Assembly: GCA_907163375.1 (NCBI GenBank)
Contig: CAJQUW010002986.1
Coordinates: 934,001-998,000, forward strand
Origin: Prostheceraeus crozeri
Lineage: Eukaryota > Platyhelminthes > Polycladida > Euryleptidae
DNA length: 64,000 nt
Direction: 5' to 3'
Shown piece after piece: positions 1-10,465 of the stretch (position 1 is the stretch's first letter; each line of letters starts with the position of its first letter). The notes under the pieces are model-generated. The model did no database searches. It had not been told where the DNA came from and saw only the letters and a list, made by a program, of their open reading frames with translations. The translations under genes were made by a program, and so were the position numbers.

Positions 1-665
1 GTCGGTCGTGGTGAGCCGTCGTGTTGCTTTGAGTCTGACGTCCCCCCCTCCTGTCAGTCGAGTCGGTCGTGATGAGCCGTCGTGTTGCTTCGTGTCTGAC
101 GTCCCCCCCCTCCTGTCAGTCGAGTCGGTCGTGTTGCTTCGTGTCTGACGTCCCCCCCTCTGGCCGGCCGACGTAGCGAGCGGTGGTTTGTGCTGCGCTC
201 TCCAGGTTGGCGTGGTGTGCCGGCCAGGTTGGGAGGGTGGAATGTCGTAGCTCACCTGAAAAAATCCTTAGTGTCAGAGTGGCTTTGTATGGTCAAAATT
301 TTGAAAATTTTCCAAAGTGTTGCATTTCGACCTGGGACCTTTACCAAAACATTTTTCATCAAATTTCACTGAATCCCCCCCCCGACAGCGATCTTCTAAC
401 TTTGGTTCTAGTGGACGGATTTCGTCTTACAGCTACTCGTTTGAAAGAGGAGAAAAAACTGCTCGGTGACATTTTTTGTTGCGAGTCAATCGGACCAGCC
501 GTTCAAAAGTTAGAGCTGTTACAAGATTTTAGGTCGGAGCTCACCTGAAAAAATCCTAAGTGTCAGAGTGACTTTGTATGGTCAAAATTTGGAAAATTTT
601 CCAAAGTGTGGCATTTCGACCTGGGACCCTGACCAAAACATTTTTCATCAAATTTCACTGACCTC
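1..665. repeat. Left terminal inverted repeat
   Basis: Reverse complement of about 14585-15185. The outer part (1-180) is three tandem copies of a roughly 60-bp GC-rich unit (GTCGGTCGTG...GTCCCCCCC), against two at the right end. The inner part contains a segment of about 120 bp present twice in direct orientation (about 247-370 and 537-660), each ending in a run of C. Much more GC-rich at the tip than the rest of the window. Confidence 0.9.
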
Positions 666-972
666 CCCCCCCCGGCACCAAACTTCCAATTTTGCTTCTA
701 GTGATTGTAGAAAGTCGTGCAATAGCTCGTTTGAAAGCTAAGAGTGAGACAAATTCACTGAAAGAAACGGCTTGTTCATATCTGGCTTCGTTTAGATGTG
801 AGACACCATTTAAGATTTGGGAGATTGTCGAAAAAACGACAGAGTTAGAATTTCCCAAGAAACAGCTCCAGCGGGCGAACGAAGGGTCGGATTGGTAAAC
901 GGAGGCCAGATTTGGAATCAGCTTGATGTTATTGTCCAATGAGGATCATCATCCAATGAGAATCAAGCATTT

Positions 973-982
973 CTATATAAAT
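973..982 (+). promoter_or_regulatory. TATA box for the leftmost gene
   Basis: CTATATAAAT lies about 95 bp before the start codon at 1076. A transcript starting about 30 bp downstream would have a leader of about 70 nt rich in pyrimidines. Confidence 0.65.
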
Positions 983-1075
983 AGCGAGCCTTCCACAGTG
1001 AGAATCATTCCATCGTTGAATCACACGAGTGACGGACGCACATTTTCTCTCTCTCTATTCTATTATCCAACTAAA

Positions 1076-1838
1076 ATGGTAAGTCGCTACTTCCCTCCCT
1101 CTCATCCCTTGAACGTAAACTTAATACAATCTTTTTCATTTTCAGGCATCTACTCCATCTGCTGCACTAGTAGGACAAAATGGCGGACAAACGTTACATG
1201 GTTCGCTACGATCAGATCATCTAGAACTGAGGCCAGTGGAAGAAATTACCAAGGTACATAATCCTACACCGCTACAGCGTAAATTTAAACAAGTCTTGCG
1301 TTATGACGATCATAGCGTAGTACTCCAAACGGGAATGCTCCCTTCCACGGATGTCAAGATAATGCGCAATCAGTATGGGGACTACATACTGATCCCCGTG
1401 AGTCCGTACATTCGCCACCAACTTGATATTATTGAGGAGTACGTGACATTGAATATGGACATTCCTACTCCTCTTGCTCAAGAGTGGAAGGCGAGAGATG
1501 ACAAGGATACTCCCTATAGAAAGATTTGGGATGGTAATCACATTTGCCTACCGGTATCACATTGGTGTACTTACTATAAGAAGGAGGGAGATCAATCAAT
1601 ACCCATCAGATGTGATGAGCTCGGAGAAGGTACTTGGGATATCATTTTCAAAGTGAATGGGCTATATTATGGTCGACACAAGGATAATAAAATAGCCTCT
1701 CTCTCCATGCATATGGAATCCATCCTATATATTCCAAAACCACCCAACGTGGACGACATAATTGATCAAATCCTTAACAGCAGTGGTACGAAGCGCAAGT
1801 CGGAGAAGAATGCTGCCTCAAAGAAGGAGAATTACTAG
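1076..1838 (+). CDS. Spliced element gene, 230-residue protein of unknown function
   Basis: The start codon at 1076-1078 is directly followed by GTAAGT. The intron is 1079-1145 (67 bp, ending TTTTCAG) and the second exon runs 1146-1838. Joined this way the frame is open for 230 codons; the uninterrupted ORF alone would begin only at 1236. A TATA box lies 95 bp upstream. The protein is soluble, with a mixed alpha/beta-looking core and a basic lysine/serine-rich tail of about 20 residues. A segment near residues 165-185 (GTWDIIFKVNGLYYG) looks like a beta-hairpin of the kind seen in nucleic-acid-binding OB-like folds. That makes a replication-associated single-strand binding role conceivable, but I do not recognise the family and this is a guess. 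Confidence 0.75.
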
Positions 1839-1872
1839 TCCTTTCCTAACTCTACCCTATGACAATTCGCTT

Positions 1873-1998
1873 ATGTGCTTTGAGTGTCGTAGACGTGGTC
1901 TTATTAGATACATTTTACTTCTTCGTTGCCATCATATCATTTGTGTATTTTGTCGTGAAAAGCATCGATGTAATTCTTCATTTTGTAATATGTTATAG
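1873..1998 (+). CDS. Tiny Cys/His-rich ORF, possible zinc-binding peptide
   Basis: Starting at the ATG at 1873, 41 residues carry a CxxC (residues 2 and 5), then C-H-H (19-21), a second CxxC (25 and 28) and two more Cys near the end. The spacing resembles half of a RING or treble-clef finger. The frame overlaps the end of the preceding gene in another phase, and no promoter or splice acceptor is obvious. It could be a real small protein, a terminal exon spliced onto another transcript, or a remnant of a longer RING protein. The Cys/His pattern is the only support. Confidence 0.35.
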   Translation: MCFECRRRGLIRYILLLRCHHIICVFCREKHRCNSSFCNML

Positions 1999-2032
1999 AA
2001 CGTTTCCTTAGATGTGTAAAATTCCGTTTTAG

Positions 2033-2581
2033 GCTTCTATCATCATTTTTATGGATTGTGAGGGTGAATCTGTACAGGAGCTCAGTGCTATTGCTATGAA
2101 CAATTGGACATATCAGATTGTTAGTGTCTATCATAAACATGCCAACTGCGATCCCAATGTTGATCAATGGGCGAGAAAACATATTCATGGACTTAATCTG
2201 AAATATTTGCAAGACTATGGCTTTTCTTGTGAGAGTGCTCTTCTTATTGACTTTAAACGATGGTTAGCTGCTTTCAATGTTATACGCATCTTTTGTAATA
2301 ATCCTGGTAAGGAGAGGAAACTATTTCCCAATCTAATCATTGATGACATTTTGCTCCCGCCTTGGGATAGTAGAGTGAATCAACATTACCATGAAGTCAC
2401 GAAACGTTTTAAGGATTTGTGTGTTCCTATTTTGTCTGTTCGTTGTAGTAGCTACGTTCATAACCAATGCTTCTTTCCTCCTTACCTCAACACTGCCAAA
2501 GTCCTGTATGGTTATCATTGCTCGCTGTATGATAGTTACCAGCTGTATCTATTTTATCTCTTTCAAACCATTGATTTATAA
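2033..2581 (+). CDS. DEDDh-type 3'-5' exonuclease-like protein
   Basis: An ATG at 2051 opens 176 codons starting M-D-C-E-G, the D-x-E signature of the first exonuclease motif of the RNase T/DnaQ fold. Near the C-terminus H156-C-S-L-Y-D161 fits the H-x4-D motif that defines the DEDDh subclass. A central HIHGLN segment and a following helix match the general layout. The frame is also open upstream to 2033, immediately after a plausible acceptor (CCGTTTTAG), so the leader exon with ATG at 1076 could be spliced here and add a hydrophobic beta-strand before the catalytic Asp. Such an enzyme could proofread, trim ends or degrade host nucleic acid. AATAAA near 2603-2608 follows. The middle Asp motif is not obvious by eye. 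Confidence 0.6.
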   Translation, partial: ASIIIFMDCEGESVQELSAIAMNNWTYQIVSVYHKHANCDPNVDQWARKHIHGLNLKYLQDYGFSCESALLIDFKRWLAAFNVIRIFCNNPGKERKLFPNLIIDDILLPPWDSRVNQHYHEVTKRFKDLCVPILSVRCSSYVHNQCFFPPYLNTAKVLYGYHCSLYDSYQLYLFYLFQTIDL

Positions 2582-2645
2582 TGCATGCTTGTTACCGTTA
2601 TTCAATAAATGTTACTATGAGAAGAGTTGTTTTCATGCAACCAAA

Positions 2646-4043
2646 ATGTCGTTTTATCATATTTTGCTTAGCAATGCGGCCGCAAATAGATTTGCTAGTA
2701 ATCGAGCCGCACTCTTTTCTACTCCCATTGATCATACACAACAGCTAAATGGAAAGTGGGAAGTGGGTGTCACTCAACTTGTTCATAGCAACTGTGTCTA
2801 TACTTTTGATCATGAGGTGATGACTATTAGTATGAGACGCACAGCTGCTTACCAATGTGAAAAGGGCTGTCGAGTATACATTCCACAGTGGCCAAAGAAA
2901 GATCTCATATCATGTGAAAAGTTTATATATGATTTCTTGAATAAAGCGTGTAAACATATTGTCTAATTTACTCCGCACAATGATGATCATAATTATGTAC
3001 ATCATGTAGTTGAGAAAGATTGGATTGTTGGTTTAAGTCCAAGTTTAAGAAATGATTTAGGTTACCTCGCTAGCGCCTTAACAAGCTATGATAATTATAA
3101 CGTTAATTACCATCCAAGTGGTCATAAACAGTTAATATATCGAGAGGAAGCTTATTATGTAGATCTTATTCCAAAAAATGAGAAGACGTTGGTGAAGAAG
3201 ATTGTGATTAAGCCAAGAAAGACAAACATGACTCCTGAAACATTATTGAAGAAATTTAATTATCTCCTTCGAGTTGATGGTAAACAAGTGGCAACATTGA
3301 CTTATATCAAATCATCTAATCATATTGCAATAAGTAAATTAAATGATGATGATCTAGTATTAGTTTGTTCAAAAGATTTTCATCAGTTCTTACGACATCG
3401 TTCTGCAGCTGTTCATGGAAAATTTGATATGCAACATTAACCATGTGAAAGGTCAAATCAATTTGATACAGAATGGACCGTATCTTTATACAGAAAGTGT
3501 GTAGAGCCTTTAGGTGGTATCTTACATGAAACAAGAGTGTTGATGCCTCGCATTATTACTTCGGTTAAATTGGTTGTAGATTATTTAAATGAAGTGATTA
3601 ATGACCAACATATTTCATTTTCTGAAAAAGAAGGTACTTTGTCTCTCACTATAAGTGGAAAAGGTATTGAACTAATTATGGATAAAACTCTAATGGACAT
3701 TTTGGGTTTTGATCAAAATATCTTTAAAAGTGGTACTGTAACCAAAGCTAGCGCAGACATGTCACTATCGCGTCGTATTAACTATTTTCAGATATATTCC
3801 AATATTGGTGAAGATGTACGTGTGGGAGATGTTGAAGCTCCGTTGCTAGCAATGATACCATACCAGCCAAAAAGCTGCAGTATTTTATCTGAGCATACTT
3901 TCAAGAAAGTGCATTATACAAAGCTGAAATCAAACTACATCCCACAAATTGATATTGCAATTTATGACGATGCTGGTGCGTTGATTCCTTTTCATAAAGA
4001 TGCTGTGACAAGTATCACACTCCATTTCCGAATGAAGAGTTAA
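2646..4043 (+). pseudogene. Element protein paralogue A, interrupted by two stop codons
   Basis: A single frame runs from the ATG at 2646 to 4043 (466 codons), broken only by TAA at 2964-2966 and TAA at 3438-3440. The fragments look like three ORFs but are one gene. The N-terminal 60 residues contain LNGKWEVGVTQL, a signature shared with the next gene. The C-terminal third contains an N-x-G-E-D-V-x-V-G-D segment and ends in a beta-rich stretch. I remember similar ~450-residue proteins beside PolB genes in invertebrate elements, usually unnamed. A structural (virion-like) role is a reasonable inference, not shown. Both interruptions are clean nonsense changes with no frame change, consistent with point-mutation decay after insertion. 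Confidence 0.6.
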
Positions 4044-4082
4044 TGCAAAAGTATGCTAATATATTTTTCCAATGTGAATAAT

Positions 4083-5597
4083 ATGGAAAGTGAAAATAAG
4101 GACTCGTTTCTAATCTACTTGCCCAGTAATGCTTCTATGAATAAATTTCCCAAAAATAAACCATCAGACTATCGAGTAGAATTAAATCGCCCACTACATT
4201 TAGAAGGTGAATGGGAGGTTGGCGTTTCTAGTATTTGCTATGATAGCAATATTCAGAATGTGAATGATTTGGAAGAAATGATATTGACTCCTCGCACCCA
4301 TGATGGAATAACGATGAATAATGCATTCCAGTTCCCATACAATTTAACGTCAGATGGAAAGTGGAACTATGAATGGATTCAGATAAAATCAGATTATTAT
4401 GGTCCATTTGGGAATGAGAAAATTATTAAGGCATTCAACAGTGGTAATACTTCCATCATGAAGAATAAGGATCAGAAAGTTTGAGTTTACTATCTATCAT
4501 TGGAGTGGGAGACAGTTCCTTCGCTTTCATTCTTTTACTAAAGGTCTTACACTGAGGTTGGATAATGAATTCAATCCACATCTCGGTTTTGGCCATGGAC
4601 TACATCGAACGTCAATTGCTACTGCAAATGTTAAAAAGCTTATTCAAATCGAATCAACAAATTTCATTATAAATTTAAAATATTTGATGAAGATGTTGTA
4701 GAATGCGAAGAACGCATCATTTTGAAAAAGCGTGGTGTTCAACCTTTATCACTTATTGAGTTAGTAAAACGATGGAATGAGACTGTGGGTAAGAAGTATG
4801 GAGAAAAAATTATGGCGGACAAAAATAAGTTGGTTATTCAGAAATATAATGACAAACTTACAGTTTATTTCTCTCCAACCTTGCGTCATTTTGTAAGACA
4901 TTATACACCTATTATTGGAAGCGGTGTGGTGTATGCTTCTCATGAATATCACACTAAAGCTGATTCAGTTAATGATGAATGGTGGGTGGACATCTATGGC
5001 GATCGCATCAAGAAAATTTACCAGTCTTATGAAGAATCTAAAGTTGCTATCAATATAATGCCGCGTCTATATCATACAGTTGAAAGCTTCATTCATGTAG
5101 TAAATCCTTATATACAACAGAAGTTGAAGCATGTGATGAAAAGTAAATATGATGTAAAGACACACCACATTTCGTTTTCAATTGAAAATCAACGCGTTCT
5201 GAAACTGGGTGATGACATTCAATGTCAATTGAGTAAAAATTTGAAAAAACTCTTTGGTTTTTCAATGCTACAAAATATGTTTACTGCTGCGCATACGATT
5301 GGTATAGAAACACCAATGACACTTGATAAACATGAACAGCACCTTTACATTCAAAGTGATTTGATTCTACCTATTTCTGTTGGTGAGAAAAAAGAATACA
5401 TTTTACGCGATTTCATTCATGATAAAGACGCTTCATATGGAATAGTCGAGAAGATGTTTGAATCTATTTTCTATCATCCCGTCGTCAAACAAACTATACC
5501 CTCTATTGCTATCAAAATTACCAATGGTTTACAAGAGTGCATCCATGTGAAAGATACTAAATCCCTCGTAACTTTAGTGTTTCGGAAAACAAAGTGA
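4083..5597 (+). pseudogene. Element protein paralogue B, interrupted by two frameshifts
   Basis: Starts at the ATG at 4083, 40 bp after paralogue A. Its N-terminus has LPSNASMNKFPKN followed by LEGEWEVGVSS, the same signature as A. The reading frame shifts near 4470-4483 and shifts back near 4660-4683, then stays open to 5597. The C-terminal half parallels A (a beta-rich segment, then a GFSM/GFDQ-type turn). Together the pieces would encode roughly 500 residues, like A. Tandem paralogy suggests an old duplication within the element, perhaps yielding two subunits of one structure. The AATAAA at 5621 lies 24 bp after the stop. Function unknown. Confidence 0.6.
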
Positions 5598-5612
5598 AGT
5601 CATTGTGATATG

Positions 5613-5626
5613 TTTATTGAAATAAA
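5613..5626. terminator. Overlapping convergent polyadenylation signals
   Basis: AATAAA on the + strand (5621-5626) ends the left gene set. TTTATT at 5613-5618 reads AATAAA on the minus strand and could serve the polymerase gene, about 160 bp past its stop. The two transcription units converge here. Confidence 0.5.
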
Positions 5627-5776
5627 AATATGTGTATGAAAAAGTCTTTTCGCAGAGAAAGGGGGAATGGGCTGACTGTAGGCATATATTCACAAGGAAG
5701 AAACGATCTCATGCGATACATAAAACAACCATGTATATCTACAAAAAGCAACATCAAAATACTGAGTTAAAGTTGA

Positions 5777-8700
5777 TTATGTCAATACATCTCCTGAATG
5801 TGGTAGCGTGAGTTTTATTCTTTTGGGTGGAGGTATGTTTGTGTCAGGATGTCCATGTGGAAGAGATGTGTTATGTCCTATCCAACACCTCTTATCCTCC
5901 CATGCTGAAAGCGCTCGTTTTTTGAACGTGTGCGTTTTCACAGTATGAACTTGAGATTTTAAGATTGTCATATTGACAAACGTTATAGTTTTATTTTTAT
6001 AGGCCTTCTTATAGGACCGATGTTTCATTTTGTGAACAATGGATTTTGATATACCTTTAGCACGCTTAATACTATCTGCACATTCTTTTAATTTCATTGA
6101 ATACATTTTAGGACGGAGGAGAATCATTTCATCTATTTCCTTTCCTGCTGTTTCATCCTTAAAACAACCAAGTTTGGCTTTATTCTGTATGGAATAGAGT
6201 GGATGAGTGGGATTGTAGTTAGATGTGTCGAAATATTTTTCTAATGACTTACCTACTTCATTAAAATTTAAATCTTTTTGAGTGGTAATTCCTAAAAAGA
6301 AACTATCTGTATCACCACCCAGCAAGCGAACCTCTTTTACGAGAGGGCATGGTTTTAATATTTTGTAGAAGAGTTGATACATTTCAAGCTTGGAATAATC
6401 TAAAACGGCTTGCCCAATATAGATGGGTTTGCACAACTCAACTTCTGATTTTATCATTTTAACACCTACAAGATCCTCATCGATGATGTCTCTATCAATG
6501 AAAAGAGGTGATGAGGTCAATTTGTGATATTTTTGTTCATCAACGACTAGTTTGTAGTTCATACGTTTTCTAACATCCTCCATGGTCTTTCCGAAAAGAC
6601 TGTTATTCTTATATTTATAAAAATCCTTTTCAAAATTATTTTGGGAGAGTGCACGTTTTTGACTGTTACTATCTCTGTAGGGTTTGAGGAAGGCTTTCTG
6701 TCTAAATTGATAATGCGGTGAACTGACTTTACAAGCATGCCCATTTCTAAATAGAATTTTAGTATGCAGAAGTGCACGAGATAATTTTTCTTATCATATT
6801 GGGTGAGCAAAAGTTTGCGGCATGGTTTTATACCTTGGCTGTCCACACTCTGTTAAGTTATTATGAAATTGTGACATGAATGGTGAAAACATATCTTCAG
6901 TCACTTCACCAGATTCAGGTGCGAGTGGGAAATCAGCAGTTTTATTTTTAATACTATTTGGATAAATCAAATCCACTTCAAAATAATATCCCCAATCACC
7001 TTCATCTGGAATCTTCAGAATGTTTGAAGGGTTGGAGTAATACGCAAGCTCATCTTGATTTAACCAACTAAACTCGGAGTGAGGTAGTGGTTTAGACAGT
7101 GAACTTCCATATAAATTATTTTGGTCATAGTACTTTAGGTGGATATGATCATTACCTACTGTTTTAGATTTTATGTGATGTTTATTCACAAATGTGAGAC
7201 CACCGCGTATTCCGCGCTCAAATATGTTATACATCTCGGGGTCTTGTAAGAGATGGATAGTCTCACCAGTCATTTTAAAGGCTGATTTAAAGGACATGGC
7301 TGGTAGACTGACAAAGTGGATAGGATCTAATTTGTCTTCTTCTAATGCCACTCGTCGAAATTCCTGAAAGACATCAGCCAGCAAAATGACATCTAATTCT
7401 AAGTAAGCGATCATATAATCGCCAAATGTTTTACAATCAAATTTTAACCATGCCTCTTGAGCATGTTCATAGTTCTCTACTGGACAATCTTGACCCGTCA
7501 AATCGTTTTGGAATTTGTCAATGGAAGGAAGGGTTGTTTCATTTAGTTTAGACATTGAGCTAAAATACGCATAGGGAAAGACTCCTTTGCGAGTGATTAT
7601 TTCATCCGTTAAGTTTGGATAGTGTTTCTTCAAAGTTTGACTATGGGGAAGAAACTTGAGATTTCGAACGAGAGAAGCTAGTGACGCTGACATGAATTGG
7701 AATGAATCTAAAAATTTTATTTCGAAGAAGACTGTTTTATTTTCTTTAGTTTTATCTACTGGTACTTTTGCTGTCATTGCCATGAATTTTTCTCTCGTTT
7801 GCGCTATTACATTAAACTGCCACGATTTCATCTGGCTCAACCCTCCTTTTATGAGCATATGACTGTCATAGCCCTTGAAGTTATGAAAAATGACGGGTAG
7901 TACGCGACGTCTCAACCTAAGTGAATAGTTACATTTGGAGCAGAGTGCGTTTCTAAATTTACCAGTGATGTGATCATGATCACGCACTTTCTTAATTTTA
8001 TCGTCATCAAACGTTTTATGACATTTAGGGCACGATGTACAACTTTCAAATTTTTGTTTGTCTTCATCTGACATATGTAGTGACTTACGCTGCAATTGGG
8101 AATCATATGATTGTTGAAATTTAGCAGCTTTATCGAGAAATTTTGAAATACAATCTTCACCTTGCCAAGTATGCATTTTGTTTTGCCTATTTCTAAAGTG
8201 GTCATGCCATACTTCATAGCAGGATATGGCTGCTGGCTTGTGGATGATATCATCAATGTAGCATTCTATGTCTGCGTAAATGACACGCAGGGGACTTAAT
8301 TCGTCACCATTATCCCTATGTGAAAATATTTTATCTTTGGGCATGCGTTCCATTTGTAGTTTACCTCGCTTGCACCATTCATAGTAAGTTTCAAATTTAT
8401 CTTTACTCCAAAAGGAGCGGATGCAGCGGTCGCATACAAAATGTTCACCTCTTTTAGAGTGCCCTAAGTGTTTGTACAAGCGAGAGATTTTGGGAATACC
8501 ACAGTAGTGCCATTCCTCGCTATCATCTTGTTTTACTAATAAGAGGTTGACTACGCGTTCATAACAAGTTGAACGTGAATTATAGCGGGCACCCTTCAAC
8601 CCCTTCTCCCACACGTGAACGACAATTTTAATCTGATTATGTTTTTCGAACGTTTCTACATCTTTGATTTTCATGTTGTTACTATCACAACCTTCAAAGT

Positions 8701-9740
8701 CTAGTTCATCCTCCCACTGTCTATAGCTATAGGTGCGATCTCGATGCGCGTTGATATCATTATAGTGAAGGATGGATAGGACTGCATATTTGAAACACTG
8801 TGATTTACAATCGACATTCATGACAGCTTTCTTATTATACAACGTTTTTGGTAGTTTAAATGTGCGTCGAGCTGCATGACTTTCTAATAGGGAAATTTTG
8901 AATATGGCTGAGTCCACACCAAAAATGAGAGCGCTGTCGCGTTGATTGAATTTATCTACATTTGATTTTAAACATTGAATGTGAAAATTTAGCCAAGACT
9001 CGCAGTCTACAACTTCGGTTGCGGAAGAGGAAGGAACATGAAACTGTATTCTCTCCGTCACTTGACCCGTTTGAAAATCTATTTTAATATATTTTAGTTT
9101 AAGGTAGATGAGCGCCTTCATTCTAAAATTGTCTAAATTGTTGAAGAGCGCTTCGATAATGTTAGAATTTTGAAGGAGCCACTCAGGAAAATCTACTATT
9201 TGAGTATTGGACTCCATGCAGTAGTCGCGTACTAAATTATTATGTGAAACATTAAATGAGGGAGATGGTAGAGGTACCGTTGGTGTAGTGATCATTTGCA
9301 TGCGTGTGTTGAAGTCTGTGCGAAGATCGCTGAAAGTGACTATCAAAAGAAAGAGGGCACAAATCGCAAGGAAAGGAGATGTCATCGTCACAATCAACTT
9401 CACCTCCGGAGATTGATGCCGCTTTGCGTTGACACACACGTTGTTTGATGTGTCGAAGGAGACTGTGCTTCCTTGTAAAAATATGTCCGCAGTCAGCACA
9501 TTCCCACTCGTTGCCTTGTCGCGAGAGTCCTGAGCTGGAACTAATATCACCTGAAAGAGAAATCATTCTATCATCTCTGTTTAAGTCTCAGTGTATTGTT
9601 ACAACCTACCTTCACTCAACAACTCTAAACTTTCCTCGAGAAGGGAGGGCTTTGGTGATGAAGTAGATGCCTGAAATTGAGGAAGATGCTATTAGCCACA
9701 CGTTTGAGGGAGATGAGAGAGGAAATCTTCAACTTACGAT
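5777..9740 (-). pseudogene. Family-B DNA polymerase with N-terminal zinc fingers, spliced 5' end, frameshifted
   Basis: Read right to left. A leader donor (GTAAGT) follows position 9738; exon 9670-9610 follows an acceptor CAG at 9673-9671; GTAGGT...CTTTCAG removes 9609-9551; a long exon starts at 9550. Two C2H2 fingers (CADCGHIF..., CDLCPLSF...) are followed by an NKKAVMNVDCKSQCFKYAV module, a third Cys cluster (about 8440-8380), Exo I YADIECYID (about 8270), an HNH-like CxxC...DHDHITGKFR...CxxC block, Exo II HNFKGYDSH (about 7880), motif A YDQNNLYG (about 7115) and motif C GGDTDSFF (about 6310). The order fits protein-primed PolB of invertebrate Polinton-like elements. The frame changes near 9250-9320, 6795-6846 and 6690-6710, the last two between motifs A and C. 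The leader codon that should be ATG reads ATC. The gene is therefore inactive as sequenced. Confidence 0.88.
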
Positions 9741-9956
9741 TTCAAGGAAATTATGTTTAAGGTTGATTCTTCAACAAGATAGAGACTTCACTAGAGAACA
9801 GTTTACTTACACGTCTCAAAGACAGAGTCAAATGACACGGATGTCACTTTACATATATACTTTCATATTCATCATTCATTGGCTGTTCATTCTGATTGGT
9901 TGCTTGTTTATACTTAAGAATTAGAAAACATTTCAAAGTTATTATTCACAGTCAAC
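9741..9956. promoter_or_regulatory. Divergent promoter between the polymerase gene and the rightward gene
   Basis: ACATATATAC at 9851-9860 can act as a TATA box for the leftward polymerase gene, whose leader donor is about 110 bp away. TTTATACTT near 9906 fits the rightward gene starting at 9957. A CCAAT-like inverted motif (ATTGG) occurs at 9878-9882 and again at 9896-9900. Only about 220 bp separate the two units. Confidence 0.5.
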
Positions 9957-10406
9957 ATGACAAGCCCTCCGACAACACCGAACACAAAATTCTTTTCTCC
10001 ATGATCAACACCAAAGGCGCTCGTTGCACCAAACGCTCCAACGAAGGGGAAGGTGGAGAAAATATACCGACTGGACAATATCAGAAAGTTGTCATTACCA
10101 GCGGACGACGAAGAGGAGAGTGCATGTGAGAAGGAGTGTCCCGACTTAACAGGCGTGAGGTGGAAGTATCTGCAGTACGATACTGATGATGTGATGGAGA
10201 TCACCAGCACCAAATTCCTCCACCAATTATGGGAATGGTACACCCCTAACTCCCAGCCACGAACTATGGCGGAGTGGGAGTACATCGACAAAGTGAGGCT
10301 CGCGGTAGAAGAACGATTGAAGCAAGTGAACTGTTTTTGCGATCTATGTGAAGTCAGACTCTGGGACGATATTGACGATGAAGACCTTTTGAAATACATG
10401 CCATAA
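9957..10406 (+). pseudogene. Acidic element protein of unknown function, one internal stop
   Basis: From the ATG at 9957 the frame is interrupted once by TGA at 10002-10004 (codon 16), then stays open to the TAA at 10404-10406; total 150 codons. The C-terminal 115 residues are acidic, with a D-D-E-E-E-S-A-C-E-K-E-C segment and a C-F-C-D-L-C cluster near the end that could bind metal. The opening residues (T-S-P-P-T-T-P-N-T) are of the same proline/threonine type as peptides encoded in the 144-bp modules downstream. If the TGA is real, translation might still start further in, but no good ATG precedes the conserved-looking part. Function unknown. Confidence 0.5.
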
Positions 10407-10410
10407 TAAA
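10405..10410 (+). terminator. AATAAA polyadenylation signal overlapping a stop codon
   Basis: The signal starts inside the TAA stop of the gene ending at 10406 and is followed by a T-rich stretch, a very compact gene end of viral type. Confidence 0.5.
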
Positions 10411-10465
10411 TTTTTATTTCGTATTATCTTTGCTTTTATACTGACTTACTTGAATGGGGCTTCAG

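Noticed and set aside
7656-7862. 68-codon plus-strand frame within the polymerase region
   Set aside because: It is the complement of conserved polymerase codons.
9914-10399. 161-codon open frame on the minus strand
   Set aside because: It is antisense to the rightward acidic gene; its serine-rich composition is the complement of acidic codons. The plus-strand frame has a fitting promoter and AATAAA.
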